Below are positions 19,431 through 28,464 of a stretch of DNA of 28,778 nucleotides, in pieces; the stretch's first letter is position 1; each line of letters starts with the position of its first letter. The DNA comes from Isoetes engelmannii (lineage: Eukaryota; Streptophyta; Lycopodiopsida; Isoetales; Isoetaceae). The notes beneath the pieces are model-generated. The model was not told the origin of the DNA, did not search any database, and saw only the letters and a program-made list of their open reading frames with translations. The translations under genes were made by a program, and so were the position numbers. The stretch is from contig JAANSK020032243.1 in NCBI GenBank assembly GCA_011763485.2, positions 1 through 28,778 on the forward strand, written 5' to 3'.

Positions 19431-19708
19431 CAGCAATCACAGATTGTTCTGGGGCCCGACCGTTTGCAGCTGATGACCATCACCCTGTTTGAATGGCCCC
19501 ATGATTCCGCCCTGTTGGATGCAGTTTGGATGGCTCTTCCCTCCGACTCATTGGCTCAGGATGTAGTCTCACATCTGGGCTCTGCTCCTCAGGATCGCAG
19601 TGGCGATTCCCCTGAGCGAACATGGTCGGATTATGATCAGTTTGAAGTCCGAGATGGGCTTATATTCCGTGATGGACTTCTGTATGTCCCAGATGGTGCT
19701 GACTTCAA
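19431..19708 (+). pseudogene. RNase H-integrase connector with embedded stem-loop repeat
   Basis: Connector in the same frame as RNase H, ending DGLIFRDGLLYVPDG, a common lead-in to integrase. At 19581-19616 it contains TCTGCTCCTCAGGATCGC, an 18-base match to the leader near 15850-15866 with one difference (TCTGCTCCTCAGGATCGC also occurs there at 15849). It forms a hairpin CAGG/ATCGC with GCGAT/CCTG. A frame change occurs near 19700. Confidence 0.6.
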
Positions 19709-20774
19709 GTGCTGCAGTCTTGTCACGACTCTCCTCTTGTCGGCCATTTTGGAGTTGCCAAGACTTTGGAACTCATTGCCCGGGATTACTGGTGGCCAGG
19801 GCTCCGACGCACTGTTGAGACCTTTATGCGCTCCTGTGACATTTGTTGTCGTGCAAAGACTCCCAAGCACTTTCCATATGGTCTGCTCCAGCCGTTGCCA
19901 GTGCCAGATGGCCCATGGAAGAGCATCTCAGTGGATTTCATTGTCGAGCTTCCACTTTCTCAGGGACATGACGCCATCCTGGTTGTTGACCAATTTTCCA
20001 AGATGGCACACTTCATCCCATGCAGCACATCCATCACAAGTGAAGCAGTGGACCTGTTACTCCAAGAAGTGGTTCGACTCCATGACTTGCCGGATACCAT
20101 TGTCAGTGATCGCGGCCCCCAGTTTGTTGCTAGTTTTTGGAAAAGACTCTTGCAGCTCTTGGGCATGGAACACTATCTTTCTTCAGGGCACTATCCTGAG
20201 ACTAATGGGCAAGTGAAGCGCACCAACCAAACCCTTGAGCAGTATTTGCGGTGCTTCATCAATTATCAGCAGGATGACTGGGTTAATTGGCTCCCCTTAG
20301 CTGAGTTCGCTTACAATAATTCAGTCCATGCTTCCACGGGCCAGATACCATTCTTTATCAACTCCAGCACCCATCCTTGTTGGTCCTTCATTGCTCGAGG
20401 CCCTGATTCGGTTAACTCCAGTGCGGAAGACCGACTTGACAAGCTCCCTCAGCTCCAACATGACCTTCAAGGGCATCTTCTCCAGGCCCAAGAACGGTAC
20501 CGCCATCATGCAGATCAGCATCGCCAGGATGCTCCACATTTTGCAGTTGGGGATCTTGTTTGGCTCCTGCGCCGCGACCTGCCCACAGCGCGCCCTTGTG
20601 ATAAGTTGGATTATCGCTGCTAAGATCCGTACAAAATCATTGATCAAGTGGGGAATGTTGACTTTCGGCTAGAGCTTCCGCCTTCAGTTCGGGGTATTCC
20701 ATGTTTTTTTATTGGAACCTTATACGGCAATTTCCAGACTGCGTGCCTCCATCCCCGCCACCAGTATAGATTGA
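19709..20774 (+). pseudogene. Retrotransposon integrase, broken near its C-terminus
   Basis: Integrase inserts the DNA copy into the chromosome. The HHCC zinc domain is intact (SCHDSPLVGHFGVAKTLE, WWPGLRRTVE, CDICCRAK), as is the catalytic core with its three acidic positions in context: SVDFIVELP, VSDRGPQFVASFW and PETNGQVKRTNQT. The C-terminal part has HFAVGDLVWLLRRD, then a TAA at 20621-20623, then DPYKIIDQVGNVDFRLELPP, the GPY/F-like module. The TAA and a frame change near 20710-20780 separate it from the chromodomain. The zinc and catalytic parts form a 304-codon open frame, the longest in the element. Confidence 0.92.
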
Positions 20775-21018
20775 TGATCATGAGGAATTTGAGGTCCACG
20801 AAATCCTGGACTCTAAGTTCTTGCGGCATCGCCTCTATTATCTGGTTGATTGGGAAGGTTACTCACCAAGTGATAGAACCTGGGAAGTTGCAGAGAATGT
20901 GGCCAATGCTCCGGATAAAATTGCCAAGTTCCATAGGTATTATCCAGATAAGCCGAGCCTCAGTACTCCGGCTCCTGTCCGACCCACTCGACGCCGTCGT
21001 AGGAGGGGGATGGTGTGA
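20774..21018 (+). pseudogene. Integrase chromodomain
   Basis: C-terminal chromodomain, which in chromoviruses directs integration toward particular chromatin marks. The frame reads DHEEFEVHEILDSKF, then RLYYLVDWEGYSPSDRTWE with the aromatic cage positions Tyr, Trp and (near the end of the motif) Trp, then NVANAPDKIAKFHRYYPDKP and a basic tail (RPTRRRRRRG). It stops at TGA 21016-21018, three bases inside the 3' LTR, so pol overlaps the LTR. This is a canonical group I-like chromodomain rather than the variant found in CRM elements, by inspection. Confidence 0.88.
20998..21013 (+). other. Polypurine tract
   Basis: GTAGGAGGGGGATGG directly precedes the 3' LTR start TGTGACG, the expected place for the plus-strand primer. 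Confidence 0.8.
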
Positions 21019-21334
21019 CGACCATACGAATATTGGCCAATACGGTCGTCACACGGAGGGCATGCATGGTGACACCTCGCTTCATCTGAGCCACTGGAGT
21101 GGCACAATCTTGGCCATCGCCGCGGGTATATATAGCGAAGCCTCACTCTGGGCGAGCTATTCTGGTTATTCAACGCCAGTCTTGAACTCTCTCAACGCCT
21201 GTCCTGTTCTCCTGAGCGCCTTCGGGCCATTGTACTCTTGCTTCACTTGTATAATAAAATTCTTGCCAGATCTTGGTATACACCTTTTGTATTTTTGTAT
21301 GTAGTTTCCGTGTATTTCGTGTAGGTTCATGACA
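21014..21334 (+). repeat. 3' LTR (321 bp)
   Basis: Starts TGTGACGACC and ends TTCATGACA. The opening dyad is intact (21014-21023 with 21044-21053) and encloses a perfect palindrome TATTGGCCAATA (21031-21042) with a CCAAT box. The TATA box TATATATA is at 21127-21134 and AATAAA at 21253-21258. The segment matching the self-primer has changed to ATTCTGGTTATTCAA. Relative to the 5' LTR there are about 20 substitutions, two 3-base indels and absence of the 39-base duplication. Confidence 0.93.
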
Positions 21335-21849
21335 ACAGCTACCTGGAACGCCAATTTCAATTCCAGCAGCTTGATTCTAGTTGCAATAATAGTAGAATAC
21401 TTAGATTCTTGGGAGGATTTTCCCCTTTGCTGATCCATATAAGTTAAGGGTTTTGCAGTTGAGATGGCATTGTAGGTGTGTTTTTTAATTTTAGTGGATC
21501 TATTTTCCTGATCCGTAGTACTGCTTGATTGTCGGTATAAAATAGTCAATCCTTTTTTTTTTTGTCTTGGTTTATAGATCTGATCACTTCTTTTTTCTAT
21601 CGGATGACCTTCTTCATGTGTTGTCTTATCTGCACCGCATAGAACTTCAGCACACCAGCGAGATTGGTTAGAAGGAATTCCGGAGAGCAAGGCTTGTACA
21701 AAAATACGACATGAACATGCCATAAAGCGGCCGAAACCACAAAATCCAGAATTTTCGGGCTATGCATGCATGGCTCTCTGCACGCCCATCCAGCATATAA
21801 ACTTCAATGCTCCTCTCCCTTTTTTTTATCATGTTAAATATAAGCTTCC
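21335..21849. other. Spacer, no feature supported
   Basis: Sequence between the 3' LTR and LINE copy B, without a supported gene. A stretch near 21690-21840 could be the degenerate upstream part of the LINE, but I could not align it convincingly. Confidence 0.3.
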
Positions 21850-22640
21850 ACTTCTTAAAGCCATGGCACTTGGTCCATAGCGCATTAAAGTTTGCTGGAA
21901 GGAAAACTGAGCTCAGTGTTCTCCCGATGGAATGTGCAGGTACACATATGTGTACATGTTGAAAATAAGGCAGGTCACGATCAATTAAGACATTACCTAG
22001 ATTCATGATTCCTTAGAAAACTCTGGGACCCCGCTGCTTTGGCAGAGATTAAATAAGACAGCTCACTACCAGTAGCAGATCAATCCCATGCTCACGCGGG
22101 GTTACGATGCTAACTGCGTATGCATTTGCCCATGAAGAAACGCAGATTGATAGCTTCCATCTGTACGGGGCACAGTGCCTCCGGATTGAGATAGGAAGAT
22201 GGACAAAGGAGGCATGTCAAGATAGGATTTGTCAGTGTTGCCAGCAGGAAGCCATTGTGGATGCATGCCATGTTCTTTTGGCTTGTCTGGCATACGATCA
22301 TATCTGGGCTTGGTATGTTCAGTTAGTCACCCCCAACCAGACACTACATGTGCTATTAGACACGGTCTCCGTGGGCTTATTGGGATCATATCTTCAAGAG
22401 GTCATGGATACGCAACTCTCAAATGTGTCCCCCGACACATGGTTGAATTGTACCCTTATCTTCATTGTACAGTTTGTCAGCATACTTATTACTGCCAAGT
22501 TTTTCCCTCAAAAACCCTTCAGGGCGGGGGGTTTTTATCTTGACAGTAATATGGTTGATGCTCTCATTATTTGAGTCCCATAGACCAATTGGTCTCAGAG
22601 GACGAGAAAAAATACATTCTATTCTATTCTATTATTTTTT
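21850..22640 (+). mobile_element. LINE (non-LTR retrotransposon), 5'-truncated copy B
   Basis: Second copy of the family at 11165-12405, same strand, shorter at the 5' end. The alignment starts near AAAGCCATGGCACTTGG (compare 11652) and continues through TTAAAGTTTGCTGGAAGGA (compare 11675). A 155-codon frame (22107-22574) is still open and contains the LINE C-terminal CCHC motif CQCCQQEAIVDACHVLLAC, spacing C-X2-C-X9-H-X4-C, and LGSYLQEVMDTQL. The 3' end carries CCCATAGACCAATTGGTCTC and the tail ACATTCTATTCTATTCTATT (22614), the same terminus as copy A. It lacks the RT core and cannot move by itself. Confidence 0.8.
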
Positions 22641-24280
22641 CACTTGTTCTTGGCTTTTCTATGTAGATTTCTGAAGTTTCCTAAACTTCTACATTTTCCT
22701 AGACTAAATTTCGCATTTGGGGGCTGGGAAAACCTTCCAAAGACAGTTCTCATGTACTATACAAATGTTGTCTTGTCCCCAGAGGGCTACTTTCACACTA
22801 ATTTGCAATAAGGAACTTCGATATACGAAATTGAATTATTTTGTTCGCGACATAGCTTGGGACAACTCATCAAAACAACAACCAATGTTTTTAAGGATGA
22901 AAGCCCTTTGAGAACAAGGCTAGAAGTGTTGTTGATGTTCAGAGATTTTTGAGTAGATTGGACCCTGCGTTGCAAACCCACGATAAAATCCGGGTAGTCA
23001 TTTCTTTCTTTCTCCTTTTCTTTCTAGGTCTCTTGATCTTGGTTAGAGACAGAGGTACGTAGATCAAGATTTGGCATGTTGAATGATTAAACACAAGGGG
23101 TGATGCAGGTGATTCGAAATATGACTCCTGATTTGTATACGGTAAGAACATAAGGGTGCAAGATCCTATTCCGGATGAACATCAAAGTGCATGGGCAACC
23201 AACAATCCTATTCCAGAATCGCGCAACAATTCTAAAAACACTTCTTAGGTTCGTCTCTAGACAAATTTGGCATACTCTGGAGTGACTTCTTGTTCACACC
23301 ACAAAACTTTATGTATACTTCTTTTTCAAAACTTGCACTTTTTGTTTAATGTCCGTAATTTAACATGTGATCTATTACGAATTCAACCTCTTCTAGTCAT
23401 GTGTTCACAATAACGTGGTGGCCAAAAAAAAAAAAAAAAAGTAGTTGAAATAGCGTATACTAAATCATAATCACCATGATGTTTTGAACTTAAACCTAAA
23501 ATTGCCATTTCAACTGGTTGATATTGACCCAGTGATAACTTTTCTTTTGGGTTGGGGGGGGAGGGGGGGGGGCGCTAAAATGGCACACATTAAATTATAA
23601 CCACCATGATTTTTAAACTTAATCTCTAGAGGGACATTTCAATGAGTTTTATGTTTTTTAGAAGGGAATCTTCAAATGGGAGTGCTGCAACACTCCCGTC
23701 CGTTTAATATGCAACCTTGTTTATAAACTTCTCCTAAGCATAAGCATTCTTACCAAGGTATAGGGGCGAACTCTCTGCACGCGCATATTTCCATTGAGCA
23801 AGTCATGACATCTACAAATGCATTATTCACCAAATATAATGACTAAGAAGGGTCACTTGCTTTCGGTACTAGTCTCTAGCACTTAAGAATTTGTAGCTTG
23901 GTGATATTTATAACCATAGATGTTTCCTATTCGAATCTTTGGAATCAACTTAGTGACTAACATGGGTAGCTTGCTTCCAGTCCAAGTTGGTTAACTAGTG
24001 ACTAGTAAAGCAATTTGAACACGTGCTACATGCATTTGGTGGGTTTAATTATCTGTTGCATAGCAAAAATATTGTAGAATATAACATAACATCTACAACT
24101 CGCTTACATACTGAATGTGACGTCCTGTTCCAAGACTTTTAGTTACATTCAGTAAGAGCTTCATGTCACAAATAGTGAAATTATCATTTGTTTTCCTCTT
24201 TTGTAGTTAATGATTAAAACTTCGCTAGCATCAGCCCAGCTAGAGAAAACATAGTACTTCAAAAGGAAGACGAGATGAGT
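22641..24280. other. Spacer with diverged direct repeats and homopolymers
   Basis: No gene is supported. Two diverged ~60-base copies lie about 130 bases apart (AATCATAATCACCATGAT near 23463 and AATTATAACCACCATGAT near 23593). The stretch also holds a run of 17 A (23424-23440) and a G-rich tract of GGG, eight G and ten G with one interrupting A (23549-23572). Confidence 0.4.
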
Positions 24281-24359
24281 TGAGATGTCTAGACATAATA
24301 ATGAACCAACATATTAGGATACTTCAACAAGAGAAGATTGTGATAGTGGGGTCCGTTGG

Positions 24360-24530
24360 GAGCCCAAGGTGTCAATTGGTTCGGGGTTAGAAATGGGGGG
24401 TGTTTGAAAATAGAACGTGAAGGGAGATTGGGAGAATAACATGATTCCATTCTTTGGTTTAGGGTTAGGCATGGTTTCGGTGTTTGAAAATGGAATGTGA
24501 AGGGAGACTGGGAGACAATGTAGCGTCTGG
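24360..24530. repeat. Diverged tandem repeat upstream of the MYB gene
   Basis: GTGTTTGAAAATAGAACGTG near 24400 and GTGTTTGAAAATGGAATGTG near 24479 each continue AAGGGAGAYTGGGAGA, a period of about 79 bases. The element lies 420-550 bases before the MYB start codon. Confidence 0.55.
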
Positions 24531-24889
24531 GAATCGAAGAGACTGGAAGGTACATGGGAGATGCAGGGGATCTGTAAGAGGTAACAAAAGTAAAAGAGGG
24601 ATGAACATGTGTGAAAGAGCAGTGTGAAGGGCAAAAATTGGTGGGGCACTGAGCTTGACGAGAAAGAGGTGGGGTTAAAAAAAGCAAGGGAGACCACATT
24701 GATTGTCAATGAGGGGATAAAGACATTGGGACGAAAATAGCAGAGGACCACAATGGTACATGGGTCTGGGGAACACGTGGCCGATGCTAACGTGTGCTGC
24801 ACTGTAGCTTAGTAGCAAATAAACGTTTTTTTGGTAGAAGGGCATCAATCGTGTTTTTTGGATATATGGTGCAGTGCCTTAGTTTCTTC

Positions 24890-24896
24890 TATAAAT
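24890..24896 (+). promoter_or_regulatory. Candidate TATA box of the MYB gene
   Basis: TATAAAT lies 49-55 bases before the MYB ATG. If used, the leader would be about 20-25 bases. If transcription starts further upstream, a 16-residue upstream frame from ATG 24866 would precede the gene. The site is a sequence match only. Confidence 0.35.
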
Positions 24897-24944
24897 TCTC
24901 TATGTTTTTGTTTTGAATTCAGCTTGGAATTTGGAATTGCTGCA

Positions 24945-26877
24945 ATGGTGCTTTCCGAACGGAAGCAAGGCCTGCGCTCTGGCCTCTGGTCGCCCGAGGA
25001 GGACGAGAAGCTCGTCCGCTGTATCGAACTCCATGGCAATATTTGCTGGAGCCTTGTTCCAAAGAAAGCTGGTTGGCACTCTTTCCTTCTGCATTTCCAA
25101 TGCATATGTTTTGAGACCTGATATATATGTTTTGAGGCCTGAAATATTTGCAGAAGCTAGAATAGAGTGCAGGCAGTAAGTAACTACAGTTTAAAAAAAA
25201 CAGCCTGGGATGATTAACCTTGCATTATCATGCCTTGCAAGATATCATCCTGCGCCGTGCCCGCAATTCGCCACCCTTCTGTGTTCAAACTTTGAACACA
25301 TTGCTTCAAGTTTGAACACACCTAATGCATCTTATTATCCCTGCTCATACTTTAGTCAGTCTTATTCTGTGTTCAAAATGTGTTCAACTCTGAGCACATC
25401 AACCAATTTAGTTTAGCCTTGTAGGTTGAATATATCTTCTCTTTTATATCTAGTCAATATTTTGCAGCACAGATTATCTAACTCTTAGTTACTGTATAAA
25501 TGTATAGCAAGTTGTTCTATATGTTAATCTAGTATCCGCTTATATTGCATGTTGCATATCCATGTGTGTTGGGCAGCTATGTTATCTCTATTTTGAGAAT
25601 GTATGCATTACCGCAGACAGCGCCAGCTTTTCCAATTAATGTCTGAGAGCATGCCACTCTACATGTTCTTTTACTACCAAATTAAGAATGTTAGCATGTA
25701 ATTTACCTGTTTTTACCAAGTAAGACTGCGCATGTAACTTACAGTATGTTTGAACAACTTGAATGTTGATCTTCAATTCCAGCCTGTGCATATTGTTTTA
25801 TCTGCTTTTACCAAATGAAGGTTGTATTCATGTAGCTCACTGTATATTTAAACAACTTGAGTGTCTGATTCTGAATTCTGTTATTTGTCGCGGCCGACAT
25901 GTTATGCCACTGCCAGGGCTGAGAAGATGCGGGAAGAGCTGTCGCTTGAGATGGGTAAATTATCTCAGACCAGAATTGAAGCGGGGGAAATTCTCGCCAG
26001 AAGAGGAAAGGCTTGTGCTCAGTCTACACAGTGTGCTGGGAAACAGGTTTGTTTGTTAGACACTTTCTTTCTTTCATGCTGATCTAACATTTATTACAGT
26101 CCACAGAGAATCATCCATAAAAAGATTAATTTCATTTTTGGCATTAGATGGTCCCAGATATCAAAACACTTGCCAGGCCGTACAGATAACGAGATTAAGA
26201 ATTTTTGGAACACAGTGATCAGGCGAAAGAGGAAATCAAGCATGGAGAGCTACAGAGAAGATCGGCAACATGAACAAGGTGGTGATTCCAAGTTGGTGAT
26301 GAATATGAATATGAACATGAACATGAGCATGAACACAGGCTGTGAATTGGATGGATTGATTTCCAAGGCTATGATCAACATGACAATGGCAGAGGGTTCC
26401 AGCCTCTTTGCAGTCCATAAAAACAGCCTGCCTCCAATCTGGTCCTCCTTCAGCCAAGACCCCGGCGCCATGAACCCATACGGGGACAGCCATGAACCCA
26501 TACCGGGTTCATGGCTGTCCCCGTGCCCCGGCGCGGGCACGTCTAAGCCTGATCCACTGGATCAATGTACAGGTTCATCAAGTTCTGAGTTAGGATCGGG
26601 TTCGGGATCCGTGTCCGCGCCGGGGTCCGGCGCGAACTCAGACATGGCAGGTTCATTTTGTGATTATGGAATGATAGCAGCACAGCAGCACCCCAGAGAC
26701 GGGGAATTACAAGGGCCCTTTGATAACTTCCCAACTGATTTTTTGGTAGGTGAATGCAATCTGGAGGTTGCAAGCTTGGATTCCACCATAGATTCCTTCT
26801 TTGAGTGGGGCCAAAGGCACCTCTGCTGCACTAGAGCTGGTCTTCTTACAGACCAGGCATTGGCACCAACTTCATGA
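24945..26877 (+). CDS. R2R3-MYB transcription factor, three exons, 328 residues
   Basis: DNA-binding nuclear regulator. Exons are 24945-25071, 25917-26046 and 26148-26877, with GT-AG introns after Gly43 (phase 1) and within Arg86 (phase 2); the 130-base middle exon is the hallmark of plant R2R3-MYBs. R2 (about residues 11-62) has Trp15, Trp35 and Trp55 and [16 protein letters not shown]3 (64-113) has Phe68, Trp87 and Trp106 and [14 protein letters not shown]. The R3 bHLH-binding signature is not satisfied. The repeats most resemble the MYB46/83, MYB26/103 and MYB61 groups of secondary-wall and anther regulators, but the exact subgroup is uncertain and no target can be inferred. The C-terminal half is low complexity: Met-Asn repeats near 137-148, a Gly/Ser-rich stretch near 230-255, and acidic/aromatic FFEWG close to the end. 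The ATG chosen is the only in-frame one before R2. All residues expected for DNA binding are present, so it is probably functional. Confidence 0.93.
25072..25916 (+). other. MYB intron 1 (845 bp) with internal duplication
   Basis: Donor GTTGGC at 25072, acceptor TGCCAG ending at 25916. Two diverged copies of about 80 bases lie near 25710 and 25803 (TTTTTACCAAGTAAG and GCTTTTACCAAATGAAG, each leading to TTTRAACAACTTGARTG). Near 25288-25320 CAAACTTTGAACACA is repeated as CAAGTTTGAACACA. No transposon was recognised. Confidence 0.8.
26299..26334 (+). repeat. ATGAAY hexanucleotide repeat in MYB exon 3
   Basis: Six consecutive units of ATGAAT/ATGAAC (one ATGAGC) encode [12 protein letters not shown] in frame. 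A unit gain or loss would keep the frame. Confidence 0.9.
26481..26523 (+). repeat. Perfect 19-base inverted repeat inside MYB exon 3
   Basis: CGGGGACAGCCATGAACCC (26481-26499) is followed after five bases (ATACC) by its exact complement (26505-26523). The left arm also partly repeats the preceding bases: CATGAACCCATAC occurs at about 26469 and 26491. It encodes roughly residues 197-211. Confidence 0.92.
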
Positions 26878-26909
26878 CCCCGTCAATTTCAACTTCATGA
26901 CCCCGTCAA
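26867..26909 (+). repeat. Tandem duplication spanning the MYB stop codon
   Basis: CAACTTCATGACCCCGTCAA occurs at 26867-26886 and again at 26890-26909 (period 23). The MYB stop TGA (26875-26877) is inside the first copy; the second is in the 3' UTR. Confidence 0.9.
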
Positions 26910-28464
26910 CGTCTCCTCTCCTGACAGACTTAAAGGGTCCATTGCTTCGTATTCTTAAATAATGGCTTCGTCTTAGAAAGTGCAACCCCCTTCTAAGGAC
27001 AGATACTCTCCTGAAAATATCTAATTTATGATCATGTTGTACTCCCCATCTTGAGAAAAAAGAAAATAGTGGTGTACATTTAGAAAATGATGGTGTTTGT
27101 GTGCTTTACGGGTACATTTTTGACATATCATGTTACGTTGCACCTAACATCCTATTATACAAAGTGGAAATAGGGTCACTGGTGTCCAATCTGCTGTTGC
27201 CATGTCACAGTCCCTATACTGCGGAATGGAAGTTGGCTTCCCCCACTCCGCATGATTGGTTCTGTAGGTCACCGCACTGCCCTGTTTCGACGAACCTGTG
27301 TCTCGAGCTCGGGCATTGCCGAATCATCTTCATAAGGGCTCTGTACATAAGGACAAAGTTTTCGCAAGATCTTTGCAGAAAACCTTTTGGGCAAAGCTTT
27401 TGCAAGATCTTTGCAGGGTAGAGTTTTCGCAGGGCTAGAGTTTCGTAGGGCAAGATCCAACATTAAGCTCAAGAAACCTACTGCGCATTAAGCTCAAGAA
27501 ATCTTATCAGTTCCTCTATTTCCATTTTGTAGGGGAATAACAGTGGGTTTGCCATTCCGGTACACACAGGAGACCCGCTCCCAGCTACTGCTAGTCGCGG
27601 GGCCCCTCCCGTTGTGCTGGAATGGCATTGCCACGGCCATTCCCCAATACAATGATGCTTTTTCATCCCCTATAAAGGCTATCGCTGCACCTACCTAATT
27701 TATTCATGCTTGTGTCATGGAATCTAGGCCATGTGGGGAACATGGTCCGTGTAATACGTAGATCTAGCCCACCACATTTACTTGAGTTACTACTTTATGC
27801 ATGGTGCAATAAGTTCCACTTTTTTTTTTTTTTTTGAATAAGTTCCACTTTTGAGATATATATTATTATATATTATATTATATTATAACAATGGTACATC
27901 TCGATATAGTTCAAAGATCTCTACGTACATCATTTATCACAATGGTCCAAGAGGAGCTTCTCTTGCATTTTTTACTTATTCTACAACTAAATGTTATATC
28001 TGATTATATATGTTGACGATTGTATGTTCATACAAGCCAGTTTCTTGTTACGAGAAAAAACAGGTGAAGCTATGCATAAGAGCACAACATTGAGATCTAT
28101 TTGAAATGCATGGATTAATTTGGAATGGCCACCAAACCTAAGCAGAACATAGATGCATATTTTAAACATAGATGCCTTTGAACATCATAATTGGCATGCT
28201 TTAAACATGATTTCGGATGTTACTACATGTAAACTATGATATGATTTGGAAACCTAAGCATGGGACCCACTTCAGCCATGTACAATGGTTGGGCCAGGAC
28301 CTATCCAAGTGTGTTGTAAGTTGTTTCATAAGCTATGGCTTCCTATGGACGTTAAAATGCCATCTATATATCTATCTTGTCACAGACATTATTCTGGGTA
28401 TTATTCTAGGCAATGTGAGATATTTTGCATCTCATTTGATGCATTTTAAACACCATTGATGCAC
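26910..28464. other. Spacer downstream of MYB, minor repeats only
   Basis: No gene is supported. A 23-base segment ending CAAGATCTTTGCAG occurs at 27356-27378 and 27394-27416 (period 38) with further decayed words after it. A run of 18 T near 27818-27835 is followed by a TATTATATTATA-type simple repeat near 27861-27888. Polyadenylation of MYB probably occurs near the start of this stretch, but no strong AATAAA is visible. Confidence 0.35.

Larger units (their letters stand above)
15372..21334 (+). mobile_element. Tf1/sushi/Tcn1-like chromodomain Ty3/Gypsy retrotransposon, 5963 bp, decayed
   Basis: Complete in structure, broken in coding. Order: 5' LTR, candidate self-primer site, structured leader, gag, protease, RT, RNase H, integrase, chromodomain, polypurine tract, 3' LTR. 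The flanks ACAGG (15367-15371) and ACAGC (21335-21339) are a probable 5-base target duplication with one change. The coding part moves between all three frames with at least five shifts and several stops, and the LTRs differ by about 20 substitutions over about 318 aligned bases (hand count), so the insertion is not recent. Gag (EKFYGTRSKLRGFLNQVRLV, YASEFRQI), the RT ([24 protein letters not shown]) and the chromodomain match my knowledge of the Tf1/sushi and Tcn1 chromoviruses better than the common seed-plant chromovirus clades. A phylogeny would be needed to fix the clade. Confidence 0.9.

Noticed and set aside
19170-20216. One continuous 348-codon + strand frame
   Set aside because: Only its first ~180 codons are real RNase H and connector; after the frame change near 19700 it runs out of frame over the integrase.
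24289-24802. Two overlapping minus-strand open frames rich in Ser, Pro, Phe
   Set aside because: They lie in a tandem-repeat region with G-rich + strand bias, overlap each other in different frames and resemble no family.
28437-28464. TGATGCA pair as a LINE target duplication
   Set aside because: Both copies lie on the same side of the LINE tail; the true partner would be beyond the window.
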